From: ZC4RG30 sp049841155
GTDB taxonomy: Bacteria; Pseudomonadota; Gammaproteobacteria; Steroidobacterales; Steroidobacteraceae
DNA: 64,000 nt
Assembly: GCA_049841155.1 (NCBI GenBank)
Contig: JASGHI010000001.1
Coordinates: 1-64,000, forward strand
Direction of reading: 5' to 3'
Part shown: positions 49,583-55,771 of the stretch, piece by piece
How positions within the stretch are numbered: the stretch's first letter is position 1
Layout of the letters: every line of letters starts with the position of its first letter
The notes under the pieces: generated by a model
Told to the model about the DNA's origin: nothing
The model's database searches: none
What the model saw: the letters and a program-made list of their open reading frames with translations, nothing else
Program-made: the position numbers and the translations under genes

Positions 49583-50095
49583 ATGGACACCTCAATGCCG
49601 GATTCTCCAGAAATCGGAATCTTTTCGGATGATCTCGCGCGAGAAGACCATCTGGGCTCTGTCGTTCGTGCCCATATTCACATCGAAAGTGCTCTCAACT
49701 CGATAGTGGAGAAATTAACGCCGAGCCCGGAGCATTTGAAACGTCTTAATCTGGACTACGACCAAACCGTCGGTCTGGCGCTAGCTCTTGGTCTCGACGC
49801 CAGTTGGGGGCCGGCTCTTAAGGCAATAGGGAGTCTTCGAAACCGCTTCGCGCACCAGATCGACGCAGCTTTGGATGAGGCGACGGTAAACAATCTATAT
49901 GAATCACTGCCATCGATGGGCAAGAACAACGTTCAAGCTACGTTCACGGGCCTAAAGGCAACAATCCACCTTCGCCCTCCAGTTGACCGATTTGCTGCTA
50001 TGGATCCGAAGGGAAGGTTCCAGCTTGTTGCTGTCAGCATATGGAGCTGGCTTCGCGCGTGGCTAAAGAGGAGGCTTGCGACAAATGGCGCCTAA
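49583..50095 (+). CDS. Cassette 7: HEPN/MAE_28990-like helical protein
   Basis: The ATG follows the core TTAGGCGCC directly. The 170-residue protein is helical, with VVRAHIHIESALNSIVEKLTPSPEHL, then LALALGLDASWGPALKAIGSLRNRFAHQID. The RNRFAH sequence fits the R-x4-H motif of HEPN-type ribonucleases and related DUF4145/MAE_28990 proteins. HEPN proteins often act as toxins or in defence, but no partner gene is next to it and activity is unproven. The stop TAA lies in the R'' box of attC7. Confidence 0.65.
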   Translation: MDTSMPDSPEIGIFSDDLAREDHLGSVVRAHIHIESALNSIVEKLTPSPEHLKRLNLDYDQTVGLALALGLDASWGPALKAIGSLRNRFAHQIDAALDEATVNNLYESLPSMGKNNVQATFTGLKATIHLRPPVDRFAAMDPKGRFQLVAVSIWSWLRAWLKRRLATNGA

Positions 50096-50215
50096 CTCTG
50101 CGTTGCAGCGGTCGGGTGACGATAAAGTGCTGGCGCGCGGGCAGCGCCAAGGTGATTCTGCGCCGCCCGCGCGCTGGACGCGCAGGCGTGCCGCCGCTGA
50201 ACTTGGTAGTTATGC
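50090..50215 (+). repeat. attC7 with variant core GTTATGC
   Basis: R'' GCCTAAC, R' GTTATGC, 126 bp. The inner stem GCGCGCGGGC-AGCGC (50133-50147) pairs with GCGC-CGCCCGCGCGC (50160-50174). Compared with attC6 the A-T pair has become G-C on both sides, a covariation. The variant core is mirrored by the R'' of attC8. Confidence 0.9.
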
Positions 50216-50654
50216 CGCAAGAGAGGAGGCGTAGTTAACGCAGTGCTGGTGTAAGGAGCAGCAGAAGAAGCCCGCGTCGGTGCGTGTTGTCCACGGCGCT
50301 CAGGTGTAGTGCTATCGACGAAGTGGAAGCGCCCCGCCGCATCACCCGCTGACCTTGTGCGCCCATCACCCTAGAACCGGGTCGCGATCGTGGGTCGAAA
50401 ACGGTCATCGATAAAGTGCGAGGCGGATCGGGCAACGGTCTCCGGGTTATGTCCTCTGACGTCACCTACCCCAGGGACAGGGCACCTTGGAGCATAGCTA
50501 GGAAACCGCCAGGAAACGGATAGGTGCCTCGCGTTGCGCCGCTACGGCGGTGGTCGCATCATCGTCAGTAGCGCTGTTCACTGGCGCGCGGGAGAGAGGA
50601 GCGATTGGGTGCAAAAACCGAGGGCAAGAAGAATGCGCGCCCCGAACGCCAGCG
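50216..50654 (+). other. Cassette 8: no convincing gene
   Basis: About 440 bp between attC7 and attC8 hold only short frames without recognisable content. One candidate on the minus strand (50235-50465) is low-complexity Arg/Ser/Thr/Leu. Another plus-strand frame (50534-50776) runs through attC8. At 50408-50452 the sequence CGATAAAGTGC, then GTTATGT, repeats attC elements, so a decayed attC may lie inside. Confidence 0.55.
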
Positions 50655-50778
50655 GCATAACTTATCACTGGAGCGGACGGGGTGGCGCTGTGCTGGCTCG
50701 GTCGGTCATCGCCCATAGCATCCATAAAGTGCCCGGCGGGACGTGCCGTCCCGCCGCCGCTCAGCTCAGTAGTTAGGC
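50655..50778 (+). repeat. attC8
   Basis: R'' GCATAAC, R' GTTAGGC, 124 bp. R'' is the exact partner of the cassette start TTATGC, extended to TTATGCCGC/GCGGCATAA (9 bp). The inner arm GGCGGGACG-TG-CCGTCCCGCC is a strong stem. The outer boxes are more diverged than in other sites. Confidence 0.75.
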
Positions 50779-50794
50779 GACTGGAGCGTTGAAT

Positions 50795-50822
50795 TTGCGG
50801 GCTACGCCTGGGATGGTAAAGT
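50795..50822 (+). promoter_or_regulatory. Promoter of the cassette 9 toxin-antitoxin operon
   Basis: TTGCGG (50795-50800) and TAAAGT (50817-50822) are 16 bp apart. Six bases separate the -10 box from the ATG at 50829, predicting a leaderless transcript. No ribosome site is visible. Confidence 0.4.
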
Positions 50823-50828
50823 CTGGCT

Positions 50829-51050
50829 ATGAAGCCCATCCGCCTGTCCGATGTTCTGGAGCTGCCGGTTTCGGAGCGGCTTGAGCTGGTAGGTGACATA
50901 TGGGACAGCATCGCCCAAGTGCCTGACCGGGTTGAGCTTACGGAGGCCCAACGGGCCGAACTGGACCGCCGGCTCGAAGCGTACCGGCGCGACCCAAAGG
51001 CTGGCTCACCTTGGTCTGAGGTTAAGGCTCGCATCCTGAGCAGCCGTTAA
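50829..51050 (+). CDS. Cassette 9: addiction-module antitoxin (RelB/ParD-like, TIGR02574 type)
   Basis: The 73-residue protein carries the family pattern: IRLSDVLELPVSERLELVGDIWDSIAQ, then ELTEAQRAELDRRLEAYRRDPKAGSPWSEVKARI. It is short, acidic-helical and precedes a RelE/ParE toxin whose start overlaps its last base. The operon has its own promoter, so it does not depend on Pc. It would neutralise the toxin encoded next. Confidence 0.88.
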   Translation: MKPIRLSDVLELPVSERLELVGDIWDSIAQVPDRVELTEAQRAELDRRLEAYRRDPKAGSPWSEVKARILSSR

Positions 51051-51352
51051 TGCGGCTGATTATTCGCCCGGAGGCGGAGGCCGATCTCCTCCAGGCGTTC
51101 ACGTGGTATGAACAGCAGTGTCCCGGCTTAGGTCGCGAGTTCATGGAGGAAGTGTCTCGGTGCCTGCAAGCCATTGAACTGAGACCCTTGAGCTTCGCGC
51201 TCATCGATGAGCTTGTGCGTCGCGCGATTACTCGCAGGTTCCCCTACGCCCTGTTCTTCGTCTTGGGCGCGGAGGAGGCGAGTGTGGTTGCCGCGTTCCA
51301 TATGGCAAGACATCCAGATGCACTTTCTCTCAGGTTGGGGCCAGTCGCTTAA
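51050..51352 (+). CDS. Cassette 9: RelE/ParE-superfamily toxin
   Basis: The 100-residue protein shows the fold pattern of ParE: LIIRPEAEADLLQAFTWYEQQCPGLGREFMEEVSRCLQAIELRP, then RRAITRRFPYALFFVLGAEEASVVAAFHMARHP. The RRFPYALFF strand and the final AxHxxRxP are typical. The start overlaps the antitoxin stop. The stop TAA is part of the R'' box GCTTAAC of attC9. ParE members poison gyrase and RelE members cut mRNA; which applies here is not decidable. Confidence 0.88.
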   Translation: MRLIIRPEAEADLLQAFTWYEQQCPGLGREFMEEVSRCLQAIELRPLSFALIDELVRRAITRRFPYALFFVLGAEEASVVAAFHMARHPDALSLRLGPVA

Positions 51353-51472
51353 CTCTGCGTTGCAGCGGTCCGTGAACGATAAAGTGCTGGCGCGCAGGCG
51401 GCGCGAGGGTGATTCTGCGCCGCCTGCGCGCTATAGATGTCAGCGGGCGGCCGCTGAACTTGGTAGTTAGCC
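51347..51472 (+). repeat. attC9
   Basis: R'' GCTTAAC, R' GTTAGCC, 126 bp. Twelve bases at the cassette start (TTAGGCGACTGG) pair with the bases ending in R'' with one mismatch. The inner arm is of the AGGC/GCCT type with an altered right flank (CTATAGATGTCAGCG). Confidence 0.9.
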
Positions 51473-51499
51473 GACATGCGCATAGGCGTGGCGTACTAT

Positions 51500-51528
51500 T
51501 TGACGTGCGTATATATCGTAGCTACACT
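51500..51528 (+). promoter_or_regulatory. Promoter of brnTA in cassette 10
   Basis: TTGACG (51500-51505) and TACACT (51523-51528) are 17 bp apart. The palindrome GTAGCTAC (51518-51525) overlaps the -10 box and could be the BrnA operator. The brnT ATG is only 5 bases after the -10 box, so the mRNA should be leaderless. Confidence 0.75.
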
Positions 51529-51533
51529 AATTT

Positions 51534-51809
51534 ATGCGTATCACCTACGACCCCGATAAGCGGCAGCGAACGCTGCAGGAGCGGGGGTTGGATATGCGCA
51601 GAGCCAAAGAGATCTTTGCTGACTTTCATTTCACTCGCTCAGACGATCGCTTTGACTACGGGGAGCCCCGATTCGTTACGGTCGGCTGGCTCGATGCAAG
51701 ACTAGTCGTGTTCGTTTGGACGCCGCGAGGTACCGCCAGACGAATTATCAGTATGAGGCACTGTCATGAGCGCGAAGCCAAAGCGTACCGCACGCAAATC
51801 CGTGGATAG
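51534..51809 (+). CDS. brnT: Cassette 10: BrnT ribonuclease toxin
   Basis: The 91-residue protein fits BrnT: ITYDPDKRQRTLQERGLDMRRAKEIFADFHFTRSDDRFDYGEPRFVTVGWLDARLVVFVWTPRGTARRIISMRHCHEREAKAY. The ISMRxxxxRE segment is the family signature and BrnT has a RelE-like fold that cuts RNA. The gene precedes its antitoxin, the normal BrnT-BrnA order, and overlaps it by 44 bp. It has its own promoter. Confidence 0.93.
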   Translation: MRITYDPDKRQRTLQERGLDMRRAKEIFADFHFTRSDDRFDYGEPRFVTVGWLDARLVVFVWTPRGTARRIISMRHCHEREAKAYRTQIRG

Positions 51810-52041
51810 AGACGAGGCGCCCGAGATCACCGCCGAGTGGATTGCTGGAGCGGACCTGTACAAAGGGTCCAAACTGATCCGCCGGGGTCGGCCACCGCTG
51901 GAGAATCCGAAGCAGTTACTGTCACTGCGGCTTCCGCCAGAGGTGATCTCCGGCTGGAAGTCCACCGGGCCGGGGTGGCAGACGCGCATGGCTGAAGTGC
52001 TGAGAAGGTCCGTGCCCAAGACCCGTAAGCATGTCGTCTAA
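51766..52041 (+). CDS. brnA: Cassette 10: BrnA antitoxin
   Basis: The 91-residue protein has a basic disordered N terminus, an acidic toxin-binding segment (DEAPEITAEWIAGADLYKG) and a ribbon-helix-helix (KQLLSLRLPPEVISGWKSTGPGWQTRMAEVLRR). That is the BrnA layout, which both neutralises BrnT and represses the operon. The stop TAA is inside the R'' box (GTCTAAC) of attC10. Confidence 0.92.
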   Translation: MSAKPKRTARKSVDRDEAPEITAEWIAGADLYKGSKLIRRGRPPLENPKQLLSLRLPPEVISGWKSTGPGWQTRMAEVLRRSVPKTRKHVV

Positions 52042-52161
52042 CTCTGCGCTGCAGCGGTCCGTGAAGGATAAAGTGCAGGCGCGCAGGCAGCGCGAGGGTA
52101 ATTCTGCGCCGCCTGCGCGCTCCAACCGTTGGCGGGCGGCCGCTGAGCTTAATAGTTAGGC
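52036..52161 (+). repeat. attC10
   Basis: R'' GTCTAAC, R' GTTAGGC, 126 bp. The cassette start TTAGCCGACATGC pairs with the 13 bases ending in R'' with one mismatch, the longest terminal match seen. The inner arm is of the AGGC/GCCT type. Confidence 0.9.
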
Positions 52162-52165
52162 GCCT

Positions 52166-52555
52166 GTGAGCCGCGCAAAGATCGTCGCCAAGTGCCACTG
52201 CGGGATGGTAGGACTAGAGCTTCCGCGCAGACCGAAGGTGATAACCCGATGCAACTGCTCCTATTGTTGCCAGGTTGATCCTTTCTTCGCGTACTACAAG
52301 CGTCGCACGCTCAACTTTCTCTCACGCAAGCGGGACCTTGAAAGCTACGTTTGGGGGCGAGGTGTTCTGAAATGGTTCCGTTGCAGACACTGCGGGTCAT
52401 TTGTATACCACGAGCCCGTTGGCTATCTTGGACCAGAGGCTAGGTTGGGAGTCAACATGCGACTTGTGAGACTGGAAGCTCTGGTGGGCACGTCGGTTAA
52501 ACTTCGTGACGGCGCCGACAACACTTGGCGAGTTTTAAGTTCGTACATTCTCTAG
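52166..52555 (+). CDS. Cassette 11: GFA/CENP-V-type zinc protein
   Basis: A GTG start 5 bp after the core gives 129 residues. The zinc ligands follow the GFA (Mss4-like) pattern: KCHCGMVGLEL, TRCNCSYCCQ and FRCRHCGSFVYHEP. Middle strands carry FFAYYKRRTLNFLSRKRDLESYVWG. Members of this family include glutathione-linked formaldehyde-activating proteins, though most have unknown substrates. About 60 bp separate the stop from attC11. Other GFA-type genes occur at 58306 (broken) and 62957. Confidence 0.85.
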   Translation: MSRAKIVAKCHCGMVGLELPRRPKVITRCNCSYCCQVDPFFAYYKRRTLNFLSRKRDLESYVWGRGVLKWFRCRHCGSFVYHEPVGYLGPEARLGVNMRLVRLEALVGTSVKLRDGADNTWRVLSSYIL

Positions 52556-52618
52556 GCGGTTCTCCTGTGCGGCAGATGTTCGAGCGTGAGAATTACATCT
52601 TAAGAACTAAGCTTGGGC

Positions 52619-52745
52619 GCCTAACTCTGCGTTGCAGCGGGCGGGGGATCGATAAAGTGCTGGCGCGCGGGCAGCGCGAGGGTAATTCTGCGCCGCCCGC
52701 GCGCTCCAACCGCCGGCGTGCCGCCGCTGAACTTAATAGTTAGGC
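52619..52745 (+). repeat. attC11
   Basis: R'' GCCTAAC, R' GTTAGGC, 127 bp. The inner arm is of the GGGC/GCCC type, as in attC7. The terminal match with the cassette start is 9 bp (TTAGGCGCC). Confidence 0.9.
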
Positions 52746-52750
52746 GGCCA

Positions 52751-53620
52751 ATGCCGATCAACGCAAAAATCCAGAAGGAGTCGCGTGTTCATACTAGCCT
52801 GGGTACCGCCGAGGCTCTAGAAGACCTTAGCCTCTACCTGCTGGCCCAATCGATTGCTCTTAGAGGAACTATTGGTGACGCGACTAAAGGTCCTGGGTCT
52901 CGATGGGTTGTGGCTTCTCTATTGACCAATTGCATCGCAGATAGCTGCGAGTCTATCTACCTGTTGTCTCGAGAAACGAAGATGCGTGATTCCCTCGTGC
53001 TAGCCAGGGCAATATTCGAAACCATTGTCAATGTCCTCTTTGTCTTGTCCAAAGGGGATGCAATCGCAGATAAAGCTTTACGGCACGCACTTCAGAAGAC
53101 CCACCGAGACATGGCGAGAGAATTGTCGATCAATAGCCTGAAGATCAGTTTGAAATGGGGTGGCGCAGATAATCAGCTTCTGTCCGAGAAGCTAGAAGAA
53201 TCACTGAGAGATTTCACGACGAAGAAAGGTAGAGAAATCACTTCTTGGACTCCCGAGTCTCTAGTAGAAAGAATTGAGGTCATTGACCTTCACTTTAAGG
53301 GGAATACGGCCGCTCTACTTGGATCGACCCTGCTTGTGGTCTACCGGCACGCATCAGAGATTGCCCATGGAACATTCTTCGGAGCGGCTTTTGGGCTGGG
53401 TATGTGGCAGCCTGATATGCCAACGTCAGAAGAAGGACAATTGGCGCGTCGCAGGAGCTACATCTCAGGACTGTCCCTACTTCTAGGGCACTGCGTGAAT
53501 GAGACGATAATGGCATATGCAACAGAACTACCAATAGATGAGCAGCTAAGAGCTTCCAGCCATGCGCGTAGGATGACCAACAATATGCTAAGACTAGATG
53601 GTAAAGCGGCCGATTCATGA
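52751..53620 (+). CDS. Cassette 12: DUF5677-like helical protein
   Basis: The ATG at 52751 lies 5 bp after the core. The 289-residue protein is helical: LEDLSLYLLAQSIALRG, CIADSCESIYLLSRETKMRDSLVLARAIFETIVNVLFVLSKGDA, and later LLVVYRHASEIAHGTFFGAAFGLG. The long helices with a late RHxSExxHGT motif resemble DUF5677-type proteins, of unknown function and often found near mobile or defence loci. It is the largest cassette protein. Codon use is less GC-rich than the core genes. Confidence 0.7.
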   Translation: MPINAKIQKESRVHTSLGTAEALEDLSLYLLAQSIALRGTIGDATKGPGSRWVVASLLTNCIADSCESIYLLSRETKMRDSLVLARAIFETIVNVLFVLSKGDAIADKALRHALQKTHRDMARELSINSLKISLKWGGADNQLLSEKLEESLRDFTTKKGREITSWTPESLVERIEVIDLHFKGNTAALLGSTLLVVYRHASEIAHGTFFGAAFGLGMWQPDMPTSEEGQLARRRSYISGLSLLLGHCVNETIMAYATELPIDEQLRASSHARRMTNNMLRLDGKAADS

Positions 53621-53646
53621 CCGCTATCATGACCGGTGCTGCGGCC

Positions 53647-53736
53647 GTCTAACAAATCGCTCGAGCGTAGCCGCGTGAACGATAAACTGCTCTAGAACGG
53701 CTGAGAGAGATTCACAAGAAGGCTCTCGCAAGTGCC
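53647..53736 (+). repeat. Remnant attC at the end of cassette 12
   Basis: GTCTAAC (53647-53653) with its left flank GGCC is the reverse complement of the cassette 12 start TTAGGCGGCC with one mismatch. GTGAACGATAAACTGC inside matches the conserved attC box. No R' box is found before the next complete site, so this attC is broken. Confidence 0.6.
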
Positions 53737-53862
53737 GCCTAGCTCTGCGCTGCAGCGGTCCGTGAACGATAAAGTGCAGGCGCGCAGGCAGCGCGGGGGT
53801 AATTCTGCGCCGCCTGCGCGCTCCAACTGTCGGCGTGCGGCCGCTGAGCTTAATAGTTAGGC
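53737..53862 (+). repeat. attC12
   Basis: R'' GCCTAGC, R' GTTAGGC, 126 bp. Main family, inner arm AGGC/GCCT type. No gene lies between this site and the remnant at 53647. Confidence 0.88.
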
Positions 53863-53868
53863 GGCTCC

Positions 53869-54189
53869 TCAGCGCCCCGCAATGATCGAAGCCAACTGGC
53901 GCTGCGACGTACCCAGCGCCAACAACGACTTCACGAGCAGATCCAGAGACACTGTCGGATCTCCCGCCTCCATCTTTGCAACCCTCGACTGGCTAGAGCT
54001 CAACACTTCCGCCAGTTGCGACTGCGTCACGCCTTTCGATTGGCGCTTGGACTTGAGTCCATCCGCCAGCTTTATGCGAAGCTCAATATATGCCGCTTCC
54101 TCCTTGCTCAGACCAAGGAAGTCTTTGGCATCTCCCGCAACCCAGCCCTTAGCGGCGAGGCTTCGGCGCCTGCTTGCTCGCATTGTCAT
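53869..54189 (-). CDS. higA: Cassette 13 (reversed): HigA-like XRE antitoxin
   Basis: The 106-residue protein has an XRE helix-turn-helix at about 45-100: LRIKLADGLKSKRQSKGVTQSQLAEVLSSSQSRVAKMEAGDPTVSLDLLVKSLLALG. It lies downstream of a Gp49/HigB-type toxin on the same minus strand, the usual HigBA order. The start overlaps the toxin remnant by 41 bp. The frame is intact even though the toxin is broken. The array reads plus, so this cassette's genes point toward intI. Confidence 0.85.
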   Translation of the reverse strand: MTMRASRRRSLAAKGWVAGDAKDFLGLSKEEAAYIELRIKLADGLKSKRQSKGVTQSQLAEVLSSSQSRVAKMEAGDPTVSLDLLVKSLLALGTSQRQLASIIAGR

Positions 54190-54507
54190 ACTCCTTCAGT
54201 CGCTTCTGGCACGTCGCAATAATCGCCTTGGGCGTAGCTCTAGTCTTCTTGGCGAAGACTTCCAAAATTACGATGGCGTCAGTGTCGATGCGATACATCA
54301 GTCGCTAGTTTCCTGCCGAGTCAATGATCCGCAGCTCGTGGCACCTGGGCCCGACTGGTGGCATGGGCCGTGAGGCTGGCATACCAATCGATTCGCCTTT
54401 CTGTAGACGCCGTAACAAATAGCCGATCTCGAGGCGCCCCTCGCGTGACAAAGGTGGGCTCTTGGCCTCACCATGGGCCACAACAGAGGTTTGTCTTTCG
54501 GGCTCAT
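54149..54507 (-). pseudogene. higB: Cassette 13 (reversed): HigB/Gp49-like toxin with frameshift and nonsense codon
   Basis: From the ATG at 54507 the frame reads MSPKDKPLLWPMV, then continues in another frame as HGEAKSPPLSREGRLEIGY...CHELRIIDSAGN. The fusion point is near 54476, where one base seems missing. The second frame stops at an amber codon (54307-54305) and then resumes as RLMYRIDTDAIVILEVFAKKTRATPKAII...KRLKEYDNA. Family proteins have Trp at the stop (TGG to TAG). So the toxin is dead or not made in full. The match to the family N terminus is from memory; the internal stop is certain. Confidence 0.8.
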
Positions 54508-54514
54508 GAGCAGG

Positions 54515-54543
54515 AGTATATGTCAGAACTGACATGTCGTCTA
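54515..54543 (-). promoter_or_regulatory. Promoter and operator of the reversed HigBA cassette
   Basis: On the minus strand TAGACG (54543-54538) and TATACT (54520-54515) are 17 bp apart. A perfect palindrome ATGTCAG-AA-CTGACAT (54520-54535) fills the spacer. Seven bases separate the -10 box from the toxin ATG. Confidence 0.65.
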
Positions 54544-54548
54544 GAGCC

Positions 54549-54674
54549 GCCTAGCTCTGCGTTGCAGCGGTCTGGTATGGATAAAGTGCTGGCGCGCGGG
54601 CAGCGCCAGGGTAATTGTGCACCGCCTGCGCGCTCCAACCGCCGGCGGGTGGCCGCTGAGCTTGGTAGTTAGAG
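54549..54674 (+). repeat. attC13
   Basis: R'' GCCTAGC, R' GTTAGAG, 126 bp. The inner arm GGGC opposes GCCT, giving a G-T wobble. The terminal match to the cassette start TTAGGCGGCTC is 10 of 11. The R' ends in G instead of a pyrimidine. Confidence 0.88.
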
Positions 54675-54692
54675 CGCACTGGAGAAATTGTC

Positions 54693-55100
54693 ATGAACAA
54701 CCGATCCATGCCTCCTGGTGACGTGATTCCGCAGCTCCCCTACCGTGACATTGGCGAGGCTGTTGCCTGGCTCTCCGCCGCCTTCGGCTTCTCCGAGCGG
54801 TTGCGGATTCACAGCCATCGCTCGCAAATTCTCATCGGGAGCGGGTCAATAGTTGCCATCCAAGCCCATCCTGCTCTCGGAATCGCATCGGTCATGGTAC
54901 GAGTCAGGGACGTGGACGCTCATTACCAAAGAGCGGTCCAGTTTGGCGCAAGTATTTCAAGCCCGCCCATGACTTTTCCGTACGGCGAGCGGCAGTACAC
55001 TGCGCAAGATTTAGCGGGTCACTCATGGACCTTTTCCCAGTCCATCGCGGACACCGATCCGTCGGACTGGGGTGGTCAGCTGATCGCGGGTGCGCCCTAA
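54693..55100 (+). CDS. Cassette 14: VOC (glyoxalase/bleomycin-resistance) family protein
   Basis: The 135-residue protein has the VOC fold pattern: VIPQLPYRDIGEAVAWLSAAFGFSERLRI, then IASVMVRVRDVDAHYQRAVQFGASISSPPMTFPYGERQYTAQDLAGHSWTFSQSI. The paired beta-alpha-beta-beta-beta units and the DLAGHSWTFSQS end are typical. Members act on glyoxal adducts, dioxygenate substrates or bind antibiotics; none can be assigned. The stop TAA is in the R'' box of attC14. Confidence 0.88.
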   Translation: MNNRSMPPGDVIPQLPYRDIGEAVAWLSAAFGFSERLRIHSHRSQILIGSGSIVAIQAHPALGIASVMVRVRDVDAHYQRAVQFGASISSPPMTFPYGERQYTAQDLAGHSWTFSQSIADTDPSDWGGQLIAGAP

Positions 55101-55154
55101 CAATTCATTCAAGCCGGCCTTGCTTCGCAAGGCGGCTTAATTCAGGCGTTATGC
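55095..55154 (+). repeat. attC14, a 60-bp site of another family
   Basis: R'' CCCTAAC, R' GTTATGC, 60 bp. The L boxes AATTCATTCAAGCCG / CGGCTTAATTCAGGC with a short GGCCTTGCTTCGCAAGG loop are the classical 59-be form of mobile class 1 cassettes and many Proteobacteria. It differs completely from the 126-bp sites, so this cassette came from elsewhere. Confidence 0.92.
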
Positions 55155-55164
55155 GTCACTGCGC

Positions 55165-55195
55165 TTGCGCCATTCGGAGTGATACTTTAGTATCA
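55165..55195 (+). promoter_or_regulatory. Promoter and operator of the cassette 15 toxin-antitoxin operon
   Basis: TTGCGC (55165-55170) and TAGTAT (55188-55193) are 17 bp apart. The perfect palindrome TGATACT-TT-AGTATCA (55180-55195) covers the -10 box. Six bases separate the -10 box from the antitoxin ATG at 55200. Confidence 0.72.
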
Positions 55196-55199
55196 TTCC

Positions 55200-55457
55200 A
55201 TGCGTACGGAACTCGTCACAACCCTTAAGCGTCAGGCCACGGAGCTGCTCGACGATGTCGAGCGCAGCCGCGAGCCTATTCTTATCACTCAGCACGGCTT
55301 GCCTAGCGCCTACTTGGTCGATGTAGAAAGCTACGAGCTGCTTCAGCGGCGCATGAAGCTTCTGGAAGGCATCGCACGTGGCGAGAAGGCCATTGAGGAA
55401 GGGCGTACTGTCACTCACACTCAGGCTAAACAGCGCCTGTCGCGATGGCTGAAGTAG
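55200..55457 (+). CDS. Cassette 15: Phd/YefM-family antitoxin
   Basis: The 85-residue protein starts RTELVTTLKRQATELLDDVERSREPILITQHGLPSAYLVDVESYELLQRRMKLLEGIARGEKAIEEGR, a clear Phd/YefM pattern with the LVDVxSYE motif. It overlaps the toxin gene by 13 bp. The palindrome in the promoter is its likely binding site. It neutralises the ParE-type toxin encoded next. Confidence 0.92.
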   Translation: MRTELVTTLKRQATELLDDVERSREPILITQHGLPSAYLVDVESYELLQRRMKLLEGIARGEKAIEEGRTVTHTQAKQRLSRWLK

Positions 55458-55771
55458 TCTGGACGGAGCCTGCCCTGAGTGACCTAGAGGCGATTGCAGA
55501 CTACATCGCCTTGGATAATCCTGCCGCGGCAAGGGATTTGGTCCAGCGTGTTGTTGAGCATGTCGGACAACTCGCCGAGCATCCCCTAAGTGGTTCCAAG
55601 CTGCCTGAGTTTGAAGGATGGCGGTACCGCCAGATCGTAGAACCGCCGTGCCGAGCGATTTACAGGCATGAGAAAGGTCGTGTTCATATCCTTCATGTCG
55701 TGCGCGGTGAGCGCCTTTTGGATCAGGCGTTGCTGTCCTCCAGAAACAAGGCAACACCCCGTGACGCATAA
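55445..55771 (+). CDS. Cassette 15: ParE/RelE-family toxin
   Basis: The 108-residue protein reads VVWTEPALSDLEAIADYIALDNPAAARDLVQRVVEHVGQLAEHPLSG, then GWRYRQIVEPPCRAIYRHEKGRVHILHVVRGERLL. These are the ParE helical hairpin and the C-terminal strand sheet (YRxxxxPCRAIYRHE, HILHVVRGER). The stop TAA lies in R'' (GCATAAC) of attC15. It likely targets gyrase or ribosomal mRNA like other members. Confidence 0.92.
   Translation: MAEVVWTEPALSDLEAIADYIALDNPAAARDLVQRVVEHVGQLAEHPLSGSKLPEFEGWRYRQIVEPPCRAIYRHEKGRVHILHVVRGERLLDQALLSSRNKATPRDA

Noticed and set aside
50498..51034. 178-residue minus-strand frame covering attC8 and the antitoxin
   Set aside because: It crosses an attC and overlaps a recognised antitoxin gene; no motif.
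46223..54674. Regularly spaced repeats resembling a CRISPR array
   Set aside because: Units are 124-138 bp with long imperfect dyads, spaced by gene-size segments, and flanked by IntI; no cas genes. They are attC sites.
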